Below, one piece after another: positions 48,220 through 59,615 of a DNA stretch of 64,000 nt. Made by a program: the position numbers and the translations under genes. Every line of letters starts with the position of its first letter. Within the stretch, counting starts at the first letter, position 1. Below the pieces are notes generated by a model. That model saw nothing but the letters and a program-made list of their open reading frames with translations, was not told where the DNA came from and made no database searches. Source of the DNA: Rhododendron vialii (Eukaryota; Streptophyta; Magnoliopsida; Ericales; Ericaceae); the NCBI RefSeq assembly GCF_030253575.1, contig NC_080568.1, forward strand, positions 24,265,501-24,329,500, written 5' to 3'.

Positions 48220-50061
48220 TCACCAATAATCCATACATGAGCATGAGCCACGTTTGAAGTGATGGAATCGAGCACGATCTCGAACAATAATTTCTACATC
48301 ATATATACTAGAGATTAATTTTGTCACATTATGACAATCATTACATACCCGGAGGTTCTTAAATATACGGATTGGCACGCCTGGCTTCGCGTTCAAAAGG
48401 CCAAAGGCTATGGCAAGTCTCTCGCTGTGCAGCCTCAGTGATTGCTTTTTCCCATTATCAAGCTCATCAACTAGAGATGCTTGCGAAAAGTCAGGTACAT
48501 AACCAATTGACTCGAGTCTCTCCTCAATCGCATCCAAAATGGTGTAAATTTCTTTTGTTTGGGGATGAGACGTGTCTCCAGCAAAAAATTCATGAGCAAC
48601 ACCATCCATCTCAATTGAGCTACAACCAGGCTCTTTTGTCACGCCCTTATCACTCATCATTTTCCTGACTAACCCAACGTCATGCCACCTCTTAGCAGAT
48701 CCATAGACCCTAGACAAAAGCACATAAACACCGCTACAATCACCCCCTTCTGACTCAATAATTCTCTTGAAGACTTCTTCACTGAGCTCCACACCTGCGT
48801 TATTCTTGCAACAAGCATCAAGAAGGCTCCGCCATATCACCACATCGGGTTTCACAGGCATGTTTGACACAAGGTCTAATGCCTCGTCAATAAAGCCAGC
48901 ACGAGCAAGAAGATCAACTAGGCAACCATAGTGCTCTAACACAGGTTCTATCTTGTAATCCCTAATCATTGTATCAAAATACTTTCGACCCTCAGAAACC
49001 AAGCCCCTATGGTTGCACGTGTTTAAAACACCTACAAACGTGACAGAATTGGGCATGAAACCTTCATTGACCATACGAGCAAAATAATCTAATGCTGCCT
49101 CAGCTTGGCCGTGCATAGCAAGTCCCAAAATCATCGAATTCCAAGAACTTACGTCACGCTTATGCATCCTCTCGAAAACCTGCTCAGCAATCTCTAACGA
49201 CCCACATTTGCAGTACATCTCCACAAGCGAGGAGTTCAACAACACACCATCACCCACATCGCTACTGCACTTTCTCGCAACATAAGCATGAACCCACATT
49301 CCCAAAGCCAAAGCCCCCAAACCGGCACAAGCGTTCACAACGCTCTGCAGCGTATACCGGTCCGGTTCAAACGAGCTCCGCTGCATTTCATTAAACAGTT
49401 TCAACGCACTCTCAAACTCGCCCGCCTGCACAAGTGCATCAATCATAACATTCCACGAAACCACGCTTCTTTCGGGCATTTTCTCAAACACCTCCCGCGC
49501 ACAGTCCAAACACCCACAAGACCCATAAAAATGTATCAAACTGTTGTTCACGTAAACATCAGAATCAAACCCAAGTTTCAAAACTTGGGCGTGCGTCTGT
49601 TTCCCTTCGGATAAACAAAAGAGGTACGCGCAGGCCTTGAGGACGAAGGGAAACGTGTGCTTATCAGGGCCAACAGTTGCACCACTCATCATGTCGTAGT
49701 AAGTTAGGATGGCATGTTTTTTGCGGTCCCGGCTGCGAGCGCAGGCTCTGATGAGGGTGTTCCACGCAAAGGAATTGGGTTCGTCGATTTGGCGGAAAAC
49801 TCGAAAGGCGTAGTCGAGGTCGTGGGGAATCGAGGAGTGGAGGATTCGGCTGAGGAGGAAGAGGGTGAGGTAGTGGTTGTGTTGGGTTGGTGATGTACGG
49901 AGGGTGTGGGCGTGGATTTGTTTGAGGTGAGAGATTGAAGTGCATTGTGTTAAGTGGTGGAGAAGGCGGCGGCGGTGGTGGGTAAGGCTGGCGGTGTTGT
50001 CGTTGGTGAGAGGGACAGGGAGAGGGTGGGGAGAGAGGCATTGGGTGACTGACGGAACCAT
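48220..50061 (-). CDS. CRR28: PLS-DYW pentatricopeptide repeat protein, CRR28-like chloroplast RNA editing factor
   Basis: A single exon of 613 residues. After a basic, Ser/His-rich N-terminus that may be an organelle-targeting peptide, there are P, L and S repeats (for example FAWNTLIRACARSRDRKKHA, PDKHTFPFVLKACAYLFCLS, VYVNNSLIHFYGSCGCLDCA, VVSWNVMIDALVQAGEFESA), then an E domain (EPGCSSIEMDGVAHEFFAGD) and a complete DYW domain. The deaminase signature is intact: HSE in SLRLHSERLAIAFGL, CNDCH, and the final CSCMDYW. It matches what I recall of Arabidopsis CRR28, needed for C-to-U editing of plastid ndh transcripts, in both order and wording. The start at 50061 is the first ATG; an inverted-repeat element lies about 80 bp upstream. 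Orthology is inferred from memory. Confidence 0.88.
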   Translation of the reverse strand: MVPSVTQCLSPHPLPVPLTNDNTASLTHHRRRLLHHLTQCTSISHLKQIHAHTLRTSPTQHNHYLTLFLLSRILHSSIPHDLDYAFRVFRQIDEPNSFAWNTLIRACARSRDRKKHAILTYYDMMSGATVGPDKHTFPFVLKACAYLFCLSEGKQTHAQVLKLGFDSDVYVNNSLIHFYGSCGCLDCAREVFEKMPERSVVSWNVMIDALVQAGEFESALKLFNEMQRSSFEPDRYTLQSVVNACAGLGALALGMWVHAYVARKCSSDVGDGVLLNSSLVEMYCKCGSLEIAEQVFERMHKRDVSSWNSMILGLAMHGQAEAALDYFARMVNEGFMPNSVTFVGVLNTCNHRGLVSEGRKYFDTMIRDYKIEPVLEHYGCLVDLLARAGFIDEALDLVSNMPVKPDVVIWRSLLDACCKNNAGVELSEEVFKRIIESEGGDCSGVYVLLSRVYGSAKRWHDVGLVRKMMSDKGVTKEPGCSSIEMDGVAHEFFAGDTSHPQTKEIYTILDAIEERLESIGYVPDFSQASLVDELDNGKKQSLRLHSERLAIAFGLLNAKPGVPIRIFKNLRVCNDCHNVTKLISSIYDVEIIVRDRARFHHFKRGSCSCMDYW

Positions 50062-50139
50062 GACTGCAGAGTTCTATTGATTACATTTCATTCAAATAGA
50101 TGTACTATGATTGAAATTACAGAAATGCTACACACACAT

Positions 50140-50500
50140 ACAATCTGTGCACAGATTGTGCACAGATTTTGTTGTGGGGCCCACCACGGGTCCCACACTA
50201 ATCATCCGAGCCGTTCATTAAATGTAAAATATTTTTTCAAGGGTCCCCGTAAAAAATAATCTCAATCCGATATCTATAGATGCTCGATCCAATCGTATAA
50301 CTTTTCATTATCCGAAAATCTGAATGAAAAGTTAGATGGTTGGATGAAGCATCTATAGGTATTGGATTGAGCTTATTTTTTACGGGGACCCTTGAAAAAA
50401 TGTTTTACATTTAATGAACGGCTTGGATGATTTGTGTGGGACCCGTGGTGAGCCCCACAACGAAATCAGTGCACAATCTGTGCACAAAAATCTGTACGGG
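50140..50500. repeat. Foldback (snapback) MITE immediately upstream of CRR28
   Basis: Two arms of about 165-175 bp pair around 50312. The left arm has TGTGCACAGATT, GTGGGGCCCACCACGGGTCC and AAATATTTTTTCAAGGGTCC; the right arm carries these reversed. It begins about 80 bp upstream of the CRR28 start codon, so it probably lies in that gene's leader or core promoter. A related copy is at 51341-51734. Confidence 0.8.
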
Positions 50501-51340
50501 TAGCAGGACTGTTGAAATTATTCGATGTCCGCCACTCAATGCCTTATGCCTAATCATATATTTACGTGGGGTCTAAGTTTACGTGTAATGACCTCACAAC
50601 AATATCTGGTGAGACGAGCCTTGGGGCACCGGTGCCCAAGGGAATGATCTCTCACTATGAATGTAGATTATCTGGTGGGAAATGTTGTAACACACATGCA
50701 AATGTGAGGGATGCCTACTTGTTGCCGGTGGTATTACTGTGTATTGTGTGGTAGCGCTAGCATATACTATGGGAAAGTGGCCGAAAAAAGAAGTGGAGTA
50801 TTCCAAAAATGGCATGTGCTTGATACCGGTCTGTTCACATTTGTGCTGGATCGGCCAAAGAAATCTCATGTGGTCTCGACAGCGTGCTATTACAGTCGAT
50901 GCGTCACTTATGACTTTCGGCTAAACGGTGCTGGCCTACTTCTTCTTGGCACTTTGCTTCTCACCGGGCACATTTGTTCTATGGAGCATTAGGAATTGCC
51001 AACTAAACATGCACGTATCTTCGAGTCACTTTGAATTTACAATATTTTTTGTATATAAAATTCACAACATTGGTTTTGAATTCATATATTTGGACATAAG
51101 TTCATAATCTTATTGTTGAACTCATGCCACTTGTATGTTATGAAAATTTGTGCAAATGTTTCTAATTTTTATGCGAATGTTATGAATTTCAAACAAAACG
51201 TTAGTCTATGTATACTCGTAATAGGAATGTGTTTTAATTGGCAATTTGGTCCTGACGTCCAACCGAAGATGTACAGTAAAAGCAAGCCCACTCTATGATA
51301 TCCATCGAATTGGGCTTGACGTATGGGGGTTTAGCCCGCA

Positions 51341-51734
51341 GTAAGTCTATGGGTACAGTACTACAGTGGATTGGTATAGATTTTGTGGACAGATTTCCGT
51401 GGGGCTCATTACGGGTCCCACACAAATGATCTGAACTGATCATTATATGTAAAATATTTTTTCAAGGACACCCGCAAAAATTAGCTCAATTTGATACTTA
51501 TAGGTGTTCAATCCAATCATCTAATTTTTCATTTAGATTTCAGGATATGAAAAAGTTAGATGATTGGATCGAACATCTATAAATATCATATTGAGCTGAA
51601 TTTTTGCGAGGGCCCTTTGAAAAAATATTTTACAATTAGTGAACGGCTCGGATCATTGGTGTGGGACCCGTAGTGAACCCCACAAAAAATCTATGCACAA
51701 AATTTGTACCAATCTGCTGTACCCATAGACTTAC
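51341..51734. repeat. Second copy of the CRR28-upstream foldback MITE family
   Basis: The arms begin GTAAGTCTATGGGTACAG and end in its inverse, and share GGGTCCCACAC, AAAATATTTTTTCAAGG and ATCCAATCATCTAA blocks with the 50140 element. About 394 bp; no coding. Confidence 0.8.
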
Positions 51735-52210
51735 TGTTTAGGCCGTGCCAATTAAAGTGAGGGCTCCTATACATCGCGTACGGCTACCCGGTCAATAGTT
51801 TTGGACGGTTCGATTTTGAAATCGAACGCTCGCCCCAGTTTGTCAATTTCTTCATCCACACTCGCCTGTTGGTGTTGTCTGATTTGGTTGCAGTTTGGGA
51901 GGTTTATATTATCAGAGAGTCATCACGCATCTCTCTGGCACCTTAAATCTTTTGTTTAGCGTTTATTAATGGGGTTAGTTAGTTCCTTGCATAAGTTTAC
52001 GGTTTGTGTATTTTGTTAAGTTAAAAATATTAGTTTGGGTGTACTTTGATTCCCGTTGGCTTGGCATTCTAGTGTTGATAGCTGTCAACGGTGAGCATGC
52101 AAGAATCTTGCTCATCTCCAACCAAATGGTGTACTTTTACTAGCACAAGAAAAAGAAAAAAAAGAGTAGCTTCTGGCCATTTAGAAATGGTAGCCTTTTC
52201 TTATTAAAAA

Positions 52211-53440
52211 ATGAAAAATTTCACGTACGCACCTGACATTTTACACAAATCACACATAAACACTTGACCTTTCTTAAATTTCATATAAACACCTGAGCTT
52301 TCTAAAAACTCATCAATTTAACATCTGACCTTCCTTAAATTTCATATTATCACCTGAGCTTTCTAAAAACTCATCAATTCAACACCTGCCATCACTCTTT
52401 CGTCTAAAACCAAACGGAAAAAAAGTTAAGTACTCCAATTTTTATTTGTTTGAACCTGTGCGAAGATTTTATTTTTCTGATCATTTTATCCTAAAGAATT
52501 ATAATTAATTTTTTACTCTAAAGTTCTCCTTAGTTGACCCTAAAAAAGTCGTAGAATCCAATATCTCTTAGGGCTACATAATGAGAGTCTTAGAGTCAAA
52601 AATTAATTATGATTCTTTAGGATAAAATGATTAGAGAAATAAGATATTTGTACCGGTTTAAACGGATTGAAAATTAGAGCACTTAATTTTTTAATATATA
52701 AACGATCTATACATGGTTGAAAAATTAATTACTCCAATTTTCAATTCGTTTGAACCGATGTGAAGATTTTATTTCTTTGATCATTTTATTCTAAAGGGTG
52801 ATAATTAATTTTTAACACTAAGGCTCTCGTTAGTTAGCCCTAAGAGATATTTGATTCTACGACTTTCTTAGAGTTGACTAACGAGAGCTTTAGAGTCAAA
52901 AATTAATTATGATTTTTAGGATAAAATGATCAGAGAAATAAGATCTTCGCACAGGTTTAAACGGATTGAAAATTGGAGCACCTCATTTTTTAATATATAA
53001 ACGGTCTATATATGGTTGAAAAATTAATTACTCCAATTTTCAATCCTTTTAAACCGATGAGAAAATTTTATTTTTCTGATAATTTTATCCTAAAAAATCA
53101 TAACTAATTTTTGACTCTAAAGCTCTCGTTAGTTAGCCCTAAGAGATATTTGATTCTACAATTTTCTTAGGGCTGACTAACGAGAGCTTTAGAGTCAAAA
53201 ATTAATTATAATTCTTTAGGATAAAATGATTAAAAAAATAAGATCTTAACACTGGTTCAAACAAATAAAAAATTGGAGCACTTAACTTTTCTTCCGTTTG
53301 GTTTTAGACGGCAGAGTGACGGCAAGTGTTGAATTGATGAGTTTTTAAAAAACTCAGGTGTTTATATGAAATTTAAGAAAGGTCAGGTGTTTTTGTATGA
53401 TTTGTGTGAAAGGTCAGGTCCCTACATGAAATTTTCCCTA
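52211..53440. mobile_element. Mutator-like element with long TIRs enclosing three 299-bp palindromic units
   Basis: The arms 52211-52431 and about 53281-53440 are inverted copies; for example TTTCATATAAACACCTGAG on the left matches CTCAGGTGTTTATATGAAA on the right. Between them lie three tandem units starting ACTCCAATTTT at 52432, 52731 and 53030 (299-bp period), each itself containing an inverted repeat around TTAGTTAGCCCTAAGAGATA. There is no transposase. The flanks are A-rich, so a target duplication cannot be read cleanly; the superfamily is inferred from the TIR length. Confidence 0.65.
52432..53328. repeat. Three tandem 299-bp units, each a partial palindrome
   Basis: Each unit carries GATCATTTTATCCTAAAG-type sequence and its inverse CTTTAGGATAAAATGATC about 150 bp later, then TTTTTTAATATATAAACG as a linker. 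The third unit runs into the right TIR. Confidence 0.75.
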
Positions 53441-54103
53441 AAAAAAATATGAATTAGATTCGGTTTTTTTTTTTCTTTTAACAAAACGAAGTGTTAAAGA
53501 ATTTGCAACTGGTCTAAACCTTCGACCAGCAACTCGAGGGCAAGCTTTCTTTATTCAAAGAGAGAATAGAGAGTGACTCGAAAGGCTTCTGTTGCTATTA
53601 CCTGCAGCAGATGTGCAGCAATCAATTAAAAATTTTAAAAAATAGATTTTTAAAATACTAGTACAATAAATAAATACCCAAATAATTGTTACACCGGGGG
53701 ATGTCTCCTCTTAGTAATTGTTAAAAATGACTAGTCCCATGACTGCAAGTCAAATTGGGTAGTGGGTGCTTGCATGATTAAAAAGCAAAATTGGTGATTA
53801 AAGTAGGAGGAATTATTTAGATTAGAGTACAGATTCATTAGGTGGCGCGTCAAACACAACACTTTAAAAAAGGAAAAAAAGAAGAAGAAGAAGATTCTCC
53901 CTCTCCACGGGACTCATCATCACAACTCCGCACGTTCTCTCCTCACTCACAACCCCACACCGGTTTCCCACTAGTAAAAGTGGAGTAGTACCTTTTGTAC
54001 ATCATCCACTCACACGCCTGTTACCAAAACTCATACGACCCTCCAATCCCCTTATTGGAACATATTCAATCCATATTTATTTCTTCAAAATATATTAGAG
54101 AAT

Positions 54104-54178
54104 AGATGTGACTAAGCAGAGATTTTGTAATTTCTCTATTAGATGTGACTAAGAAGAGATTTTGTAATTTCTCTATTT
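54104..54178. repeat. 37-bp tandem duplication
   Basis: AGATGTGACTAAG(C/A)AGAGA followed by TTTTGTAATTTCTCTATT occurs twice in succession with one difference. Confidence 0.7.
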
Positions 54179-54199
54179 TTTTTACTATTTGTACTTTTT

Positions 54200-54490
54200 G
54201 AAAGAATCTTAGGCATCCGTTGTCTTTTTTTAGAGATTTTGTCTCTAAATATGGATACCACACTTTCATTTTTTAGAGATCTGATGTGATATGTTAAGGA
54301 AATATTTTATAATTTACCCACTTTTTTCCTTCACTTTTTGTTCTGTTTGAGAGAAATTTGAAGGGACTCATACTTTTTTATAAAGATTTGATCTCTAAAA
54401 TAAAAGTGTAGTTTTCATATTTAGAGGCCCAAACGTAAAAGTAAATTTAGAGACCAAATCTCTAGAAAAAACGATAGATCCCTCCAAAAT
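54200..54490. repeat. Possible foldback MITE next to the hAT element
   Basis: AGAGATTTTGTCTCTAAAT near 54231 pairs with ATTTAGAGACCAAATCTCT near 54445, and the arms continue loosely outward. Boundaries are not clear. Confidence 0.4.
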
Positions 54491-54503
54491 TCTCCAAGAA
54501 AAT

Positions 54504-55216
54504 TAGGGGTGAGCATGGATCGGATTGGTCTGGTTTTATAGTAATCCAATAACCAAACCACTACTTACGGATTATGAATTTAGAGAACCAAACCAATCCA
54601 TAAAATTCATAAAACCAAACCAATCCAAACCATTCAAAGGCGGTTTGGTTTCGGTTTTAAACCACGGTTCGTTTAAAATTGAGATATCATTACTATAAAC
54701 TATTTTAAGTACTTAAAATTGCATAGATAACTTAAACTAAAAGTTATATTGAAATTAATATATTAAAATCATCAAAACTCACTAACATCAATCAACTAAA
54801 TAAGAATAGAATACATTAGAAAGTAAGTTACTGAGATAAAAGAGTAGGAAATCACTTTACTAAGCACAAACCATGTATGTAGCGTAATGAAATTGTAGGA
54901 ATAGGAAGTTTAGGAAATTAATATTGAAAGTGAAAGAAAAGAATAGGGTGGTGGAATAGAGTATTAGATAAGGAAATTAAGTTTATTAAGTATATCTAAA
55001 CAAATTATATACTATATGTGTGTGTGTCTATCACACGGTTCGGATTGGTTTGGAATCAGAACCATTAACATAAATCCATAAACCAAACCATCTAACACGG
55101 TTTTTATTTTTTTTAAACCAAAACCTAACCACATGATTAAAAAACCAAACCATATTATTCGGTTTGGATTGGTTTGGACTGGATTCACGGTTTCATGGTT
55201 ATTTTGCTCACCCTTA
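54504..55216. mobile_element. hAT-type non-autonomous element
   Basis: Terminal inverted repeats TAGGGGTGAGCA and TGCTCACCCTTA (11 of 12 match) are flanked by a perfect 8-bp duplication, AAGAAAAT (54496-54503 and 55217-55224), diagnostic for hAT. The subterminal regions are packed with GGTTTGGATTGG-type repeats in both directions. 713 bp, no transposase. Confidence 0.88.
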
Positions 55217-55949
55217 AAGAAAATAGTACAAAAAAAATAGAAAAAATGCGGAATAAATTACATAAAATTTCTTCAATATGTCACATACATTATTTATTTT
55301 GAAGAAATAGGGATGGGTTGTAGATGCTCATTCACTTGGACAAAGCAAACATTACGCATTAAACTAGTGTGGTCTCAGGTCCTATCTAGCAAGTAAAAAA
55401 AATGTTTGATCCAGTTTGTGGCCAGGATTCAACCAACACACTCTCTCCTAAATCAAGGGTTAGGATCATCCCAATTCAAAATGAATTATACCAACCCTTG
55501 ATTGGGTTAGCGGAATCTTGGCCACAAAATGTACTAAGCAAGTTTTTTACTCGCTGGACAGGATCCGAGCCCAACCAATAATGCGTTTCGTCTCCTCTAT
55601 TGGTAACAGCGCCGTGAGTTTAACAGTTGTTGCTTAAAAAATCTCTCTACCGACCAGTAGGAGTATCTTGTTGCAACAAAATTGGGAATCCCCGGCCGAC
55701 TCGCCGTTAACAATTCCCAACTCCGATCTTGCCGATCCAGTATCCACTCACAAACAAACAAAACACTCTTAAAAATACTCCTACTACGCCCGAACCTTCT
55801 AGAAAAGCCCTATATTGTCACATCACATCACTTCACACGCGAGCGTGAGCGCGAAAGCGACTTTTCCAAAACATTTCAAACTTGTAAAATTTGCTAGAGC
55901 AAAAATCAAGAGGAAAAAAAGAGTAGTATTAAGAGCAAGAGTGCAGAAC

Positions 55950-56040
55950 AAAAATTAAGAATAAAAGCGCATAGTTAGAATTGAGAGTGAGAGCGAATTA
56001 AGAGTAAAAGCGCATAGATAGAATTGAGAGCGAGAGCGAA
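55950..56040. repeat. 43-bp tandem repeat, two units
   Basis: The unit TAAAAGCGCATAG followed by AGAATTGAGAG and GAGAGCGAA recurs at 55962 and 56005. Confidence 0.7.
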
Positions 56041-56457
56041 TGACTGTACTGAAGAATTCAGAACTGATACCCTCTTCATTTTTTTTTTTCATAAGTGGAT
56101 GTTTTGATCAACTTACATGCATCGAAAATTTTATAATCACAAACATTTTACGCACTCACGATTTATTTGTGTGTGTAGGTCTCTGTGAATGTGAGTGTGC
56201 TAGTAAAAGTATTTGTAATTATAAAAGAATTATATGTAGACCTAGATTAATTCCTAAATTCAAAGTTAACGACTAGACAAATTGCAAGTGTCAAAGTTTT
56301 TTTTGTCACACGATAGGATGTTAGTTTGTCAGTTAGTTAAATTACTACCATAAAGAGCTGATCGCTGTTCCATCAATCTTTGCCAAAGTTTGAAACGTTT
56401 GGCAAATGCTAATAACAACCTAGTGGGCGACAAGGCAAGAAAATAGCAAAAAATATA

Positions 56458-56725
56458 TTCCCTCTGTCCTCTTTGTTTGTCTTTTTTTTACTTTGTAATG
56501 TCCCAAATTTTTTTTGTCTAATTTGAAATTAATTCTTGTAAGTTTCATTAATGCTTTTCTCATTTAAAAGTATTGCGCATGGAAAAATGTGCACTCTTAT
56601 TTAATGCTAAAAAGTGCGGGATGTTTTTGAAAAAATCGAGCTTTTTAAGAGTAATAATTATTGTATTCTCTAAAAAAAATTATTCGAATATCAAAAAATG
56701 AAAAAATAAATTGGGACAAATAGAG
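56458..56725. mobile_element. Stowaway-like MITE
   Basis: Begins TTCCCTCTGTCC and ends GGGACAAATAGAG, flanked by TA on both sides. 268 bp; imperfect ends suggest an older copy. Confidence 0.6.
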
Positions 56726-56846
56726 TAATTTTTTATGAGTTAAGGTGCCTTGAAAGATATTACTCCACTATTAATTACTATTAAAATGCATCGAAAATGT
56801 TTTTTTTATTTGTCATGTTTTATTTGTAACAACCAGATCGACTGGG

Positions 56847-57249
56847 AGGGGGGGGGGGGGGGGGGGGGGGGCTGCTGCCCCAGGGGAGCAGCAGTTTTGG
56901 GCTGTCCCGGGTTTCCGGACCCATTACGGTCTTGCTCCGATGATCGGGAACGTTCACTTTGTAGAGCTCGTCGAATAGAATGACTATACTAAAAAACAGC
57001 TTAATTGGATATCATTGAGTGCCTGATCGGAGCCTATATAACTCTCGGTCCATGGGTTACAGTGGATTTGATCCAGTGTTTCCGATCCATTCTTTTTAAG
57101 ATAAAAAGGTTCCAATCAGGTACTTAATGATATCCAATTAAGATAATTTTTTTCATAGTTATTCTAGTCAACGAACTCTACAAAATGAACGTTTCCGATT
57201 ATTAGAGCAAGACCGAAATGGACCCGAAAACCCGGGAGCCCCCCCCCCC
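56847..57249. repeat. Foldback element just upstream of the DnaJ gene, with a long G run
   Basis: The left arm starts with an uninterrupted G run (about 56847-56871), and the right arm ends in a C run (about 57240-57249). Between them GGTCTTGCTCCGATGATCGG, TTAATTGGATATCATTGAGT and GATCGGAGCCTATATAACTC recur or pair inverted. The right edge is about 236 bp before the DnaJ start codon. A second copy is at 62519-62861. Confidence 0.8.
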
Positions 57250-57374
57250 TCCGATGGACTGTAGTAGTAGTAGTACTGTAGTAATATTTTTATTCAACTT
57301 CTGCGTATATACTGTACTACATGATACATACATATATAGAGCAGGAGCAATACTGACAAGGAGTGAAACAGTTC

Positions 57375-57376
<2 letters not shown>

Positions 57377-57416
<40 letters not shown>
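57377..57416. repeat. (GA)n microsatellite in the DnaJ leader
   Basis: About 20 GA units between a TATATA stretch (57333-57338) and the DnaJ start; a shorter GA run follows near 57440. Confidence 0.85.
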
Positions 57417-57419
<3 letters not shown>

Positions 57420-57485
57420 TAGTTATACCCACCCACAGACAGAGAGAGAGAGAGAGCGCGTGCGCGTCTGTACAATTCCGTTCAA

Positions 57486-59615
57486 ATGGTGGTCGATTAC
57501 TACAACATCCTGAAGGTGAGCCGCAGCGCGACCGACGAAGACCTGAAGAAAGCCTACAAGAGACTGGCGATGAAGTGGCACCCGGACAAGAACGCCGCCG
57601 CGGAAGCCGAGGCCAGGTTCAAGCAGATCTCGGTGGCATACGACGTCCTCAGCGACCCCGAGCGCCGCCGGATCTACGACCTCTACGGCGACGAGGCCCT
57701 CCGGTGCGGCCAGTTCCCTCCGCCGACCGCACGCGACGCCGACGACATATTCGCCGAGTTTTTCGGCGGATCTGGATTTGGGGGTGGGGGTGGGGGTGGG
57801 GGTGGCAAGAGTCGTGGTTTTGGTGAGAACGGGGGGTATTTTGGGGATCGGGGGATGGGGAAGGCGGCGGATTTGGAGAACAAGTTGCCGTGTACTTTGG
57901 AGGAGCTGTACAAGGGGTCCTTGAGGAAAATGGTGATTTCGCGGGTTGTTCCTGATGAGTCCTCTGGGTGGGCAATTTCTTAAAACCCTTTTGAGATAGA
58001 TTTTATGTTTTTTTTAATCTGCTTAATTGTTTCTCTATAAAAAATAGATGTTTGTGATTTAGGATTTGTTTGATGAAACATGGGTATATAGATAGAGAAA
58101 TGTGAAGAGAAAGTTTGTTTGGGACCATGCGGAGAGCGAGGGGTTGGGTTTTGAGACCCAAAACGATCGCAGTCGGGGTGTTTGTGAGTGGGTTTTAGGG
58201 TTTCGAATTCTCTTCTGCATTGGAGTATTGACCAGTTGACCCTAAATATCCGTTGATTCTCGCAGACCAACGCCACATAATGCAGGTTCGCGTGTGTGAG
58301 CATGAAAGTGTCAGAAAAAGCATCTCAAATTACTAAAATTCGAGAGAGCGAGGGCTGACAGTGCGAGCGCAGAGCTAGTGGGGGCAGGGTCTCATAGAAG
58401 GATTATGTGACTAAGTCAAAGACATAGCGCATGATACGTAGACAGATACCATAGGCGCTTGATTGGTTTAGCCTTTATACAATAATTTACAGCCAAGAAT
58501 TGATGATGTATATATTCGCCCTTGGAAAATCCTGATCCGTCTTTTGGTGCCGTTTTTGTGTTTGTAAATATATTAAGACAATCCTTTCTCTCAGTATAAG
58601 TCCAATTCAGTCAACATCATCTGATAATTTTACCATTGGTATCTGGTTCTTATTGGATTTCCTGTTTTGTGCGATAATTTTTAGGTCCATAGAAACAAAC
58701 CTTGGAATTCATTCTGTCTAATGGTCAGTGTTCTTTTCCCCAAGTTGGTCCTTAGGCGCTAATTCCAATGAGTTCTTGCGGATAATATTCACATGCTCCA
58801 TGACTAATCAGCCAAAGGCAGCATGGAATTCAAGCCATGAATTTGGAATTGGAAGCCACCTCTTTTGAATTGTGAATTGAGAGCATCAAGTTCTGATTCC
58901 AATTCCGATGCTTAATCATGGTTCCAAACACAGACGAGAGAATTAAGAATTTGGTCCCTGTGTTGTTCTAGTATGCATGAAACATGCCGTGATTCGCAAC
59001 TTGCTACTTAAAGACTACGTTAGAATTTGACGTGCATCTTAAGAGCTTTTTATTTGCTAGGTTGAACCTGGCAAATGCAATAATCTGATCAGTTTTCCTC
59101 TTTGTTCATGCATTACAGTTTTGCATTCGTCTTTTTAATTTGTCAATGATGCATGGTGTAACTCTTGCAGCCAACCTAGGACTGTTGAGGAGATTTTGAA
59201 AATAGACATCAAACCAGGTTGGAAGAAGGGAACTAGAATCACTTTCCCCGAGAAAGGCAACCAGGAGATGGGCATGGCCCCCGGAGATCTTGTTTTTGTA
59301 GTAGACGAGAAACCTCATGCCGTTTTCAAGAGGAATGGAAATGATTTGATTGTCAATAGGAGAATATCACTGCTGGAGGCTCTTACAGGGAAGACCCTTG
59401 AATTGGTTACCCTGGATGGAAGGAAAATAACTGTCCCAGTCACTGATATTGTCAGACCTGGTCATGAGGTGGTGATCCCAAACGAAGGAATGCCTATCTC
59501 CAAAGAACCGGGAAAGAAAGGAAACTTGAGGGTCAAGTTTGATGTTAAATTCCCATCGAAGCTGACCGAAGATCAGAAGTTTGATCTGAAAAGGGTTCTG
59601 GGAGGGAGCTGCTAA
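57486..59615 (+). CDS. Type II (class B) DnaJ/HSP40 co-chaperone, 2 exons
   Basis: Exon 1 57486-57967 and exon 2 59171-59615 total 927 bp, 308 residues; the phase-2 intron has a GT donor (CTCTGG/GTGGGC) and a TTGCAG acceptor. The J domain (residues 1-66) has the HPD triad at 32-34 in MKWHPDKN. A Gly/Phe-rich stretch (FFGGSGFGGG, residues 92-108) follows, with a run of nine Gly. The C-terminal substrate-binding region (about 130-308) includes KIDIKPGWKKGTRITFPEKG and GHEVVIPNEGMPI. There is no CxxCxGxG zinc finger, which makes it type II. It stimulates Hsp70 ATPase and delivers substrates, mainly in the cytosol. It is somewhat shorter than the common 330-350 residues because the G/F region is compact. 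Exon 1 is very GC-rich. Confidence 0.92.

Larger units (their letters stand above)
50062..57485. other. Large repeat-rich spacer between CRR28 and DnaJ, no gene seen
   Basis: Besides the listed hairpins, Mutator-like composite, hAT element, Stowaway-like MITE and tandem repeats, 50500-51340 and 55220-55940 are plain AT-rich DNA with no supported exon. 53460-54060 likewise shows nothing beyond a purine-rich run near 53880. Confidence 0.5.

Noticed and set aside
50711-50992. 93-residue + frame with a hydrophobic end
   Set aside because: It briefly resembled a small membrane protein, but there are no splice partners, no known motif and only an ordinary spacer context.
57218-57826. 202-residue open frame on the + strand overlapping DnaJ exon 1
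   Set aside because: It is an out-of-frame reading of the GA repeat and the GC-rich J-domain exon, full of Arg/Pro, with no family resemblance.
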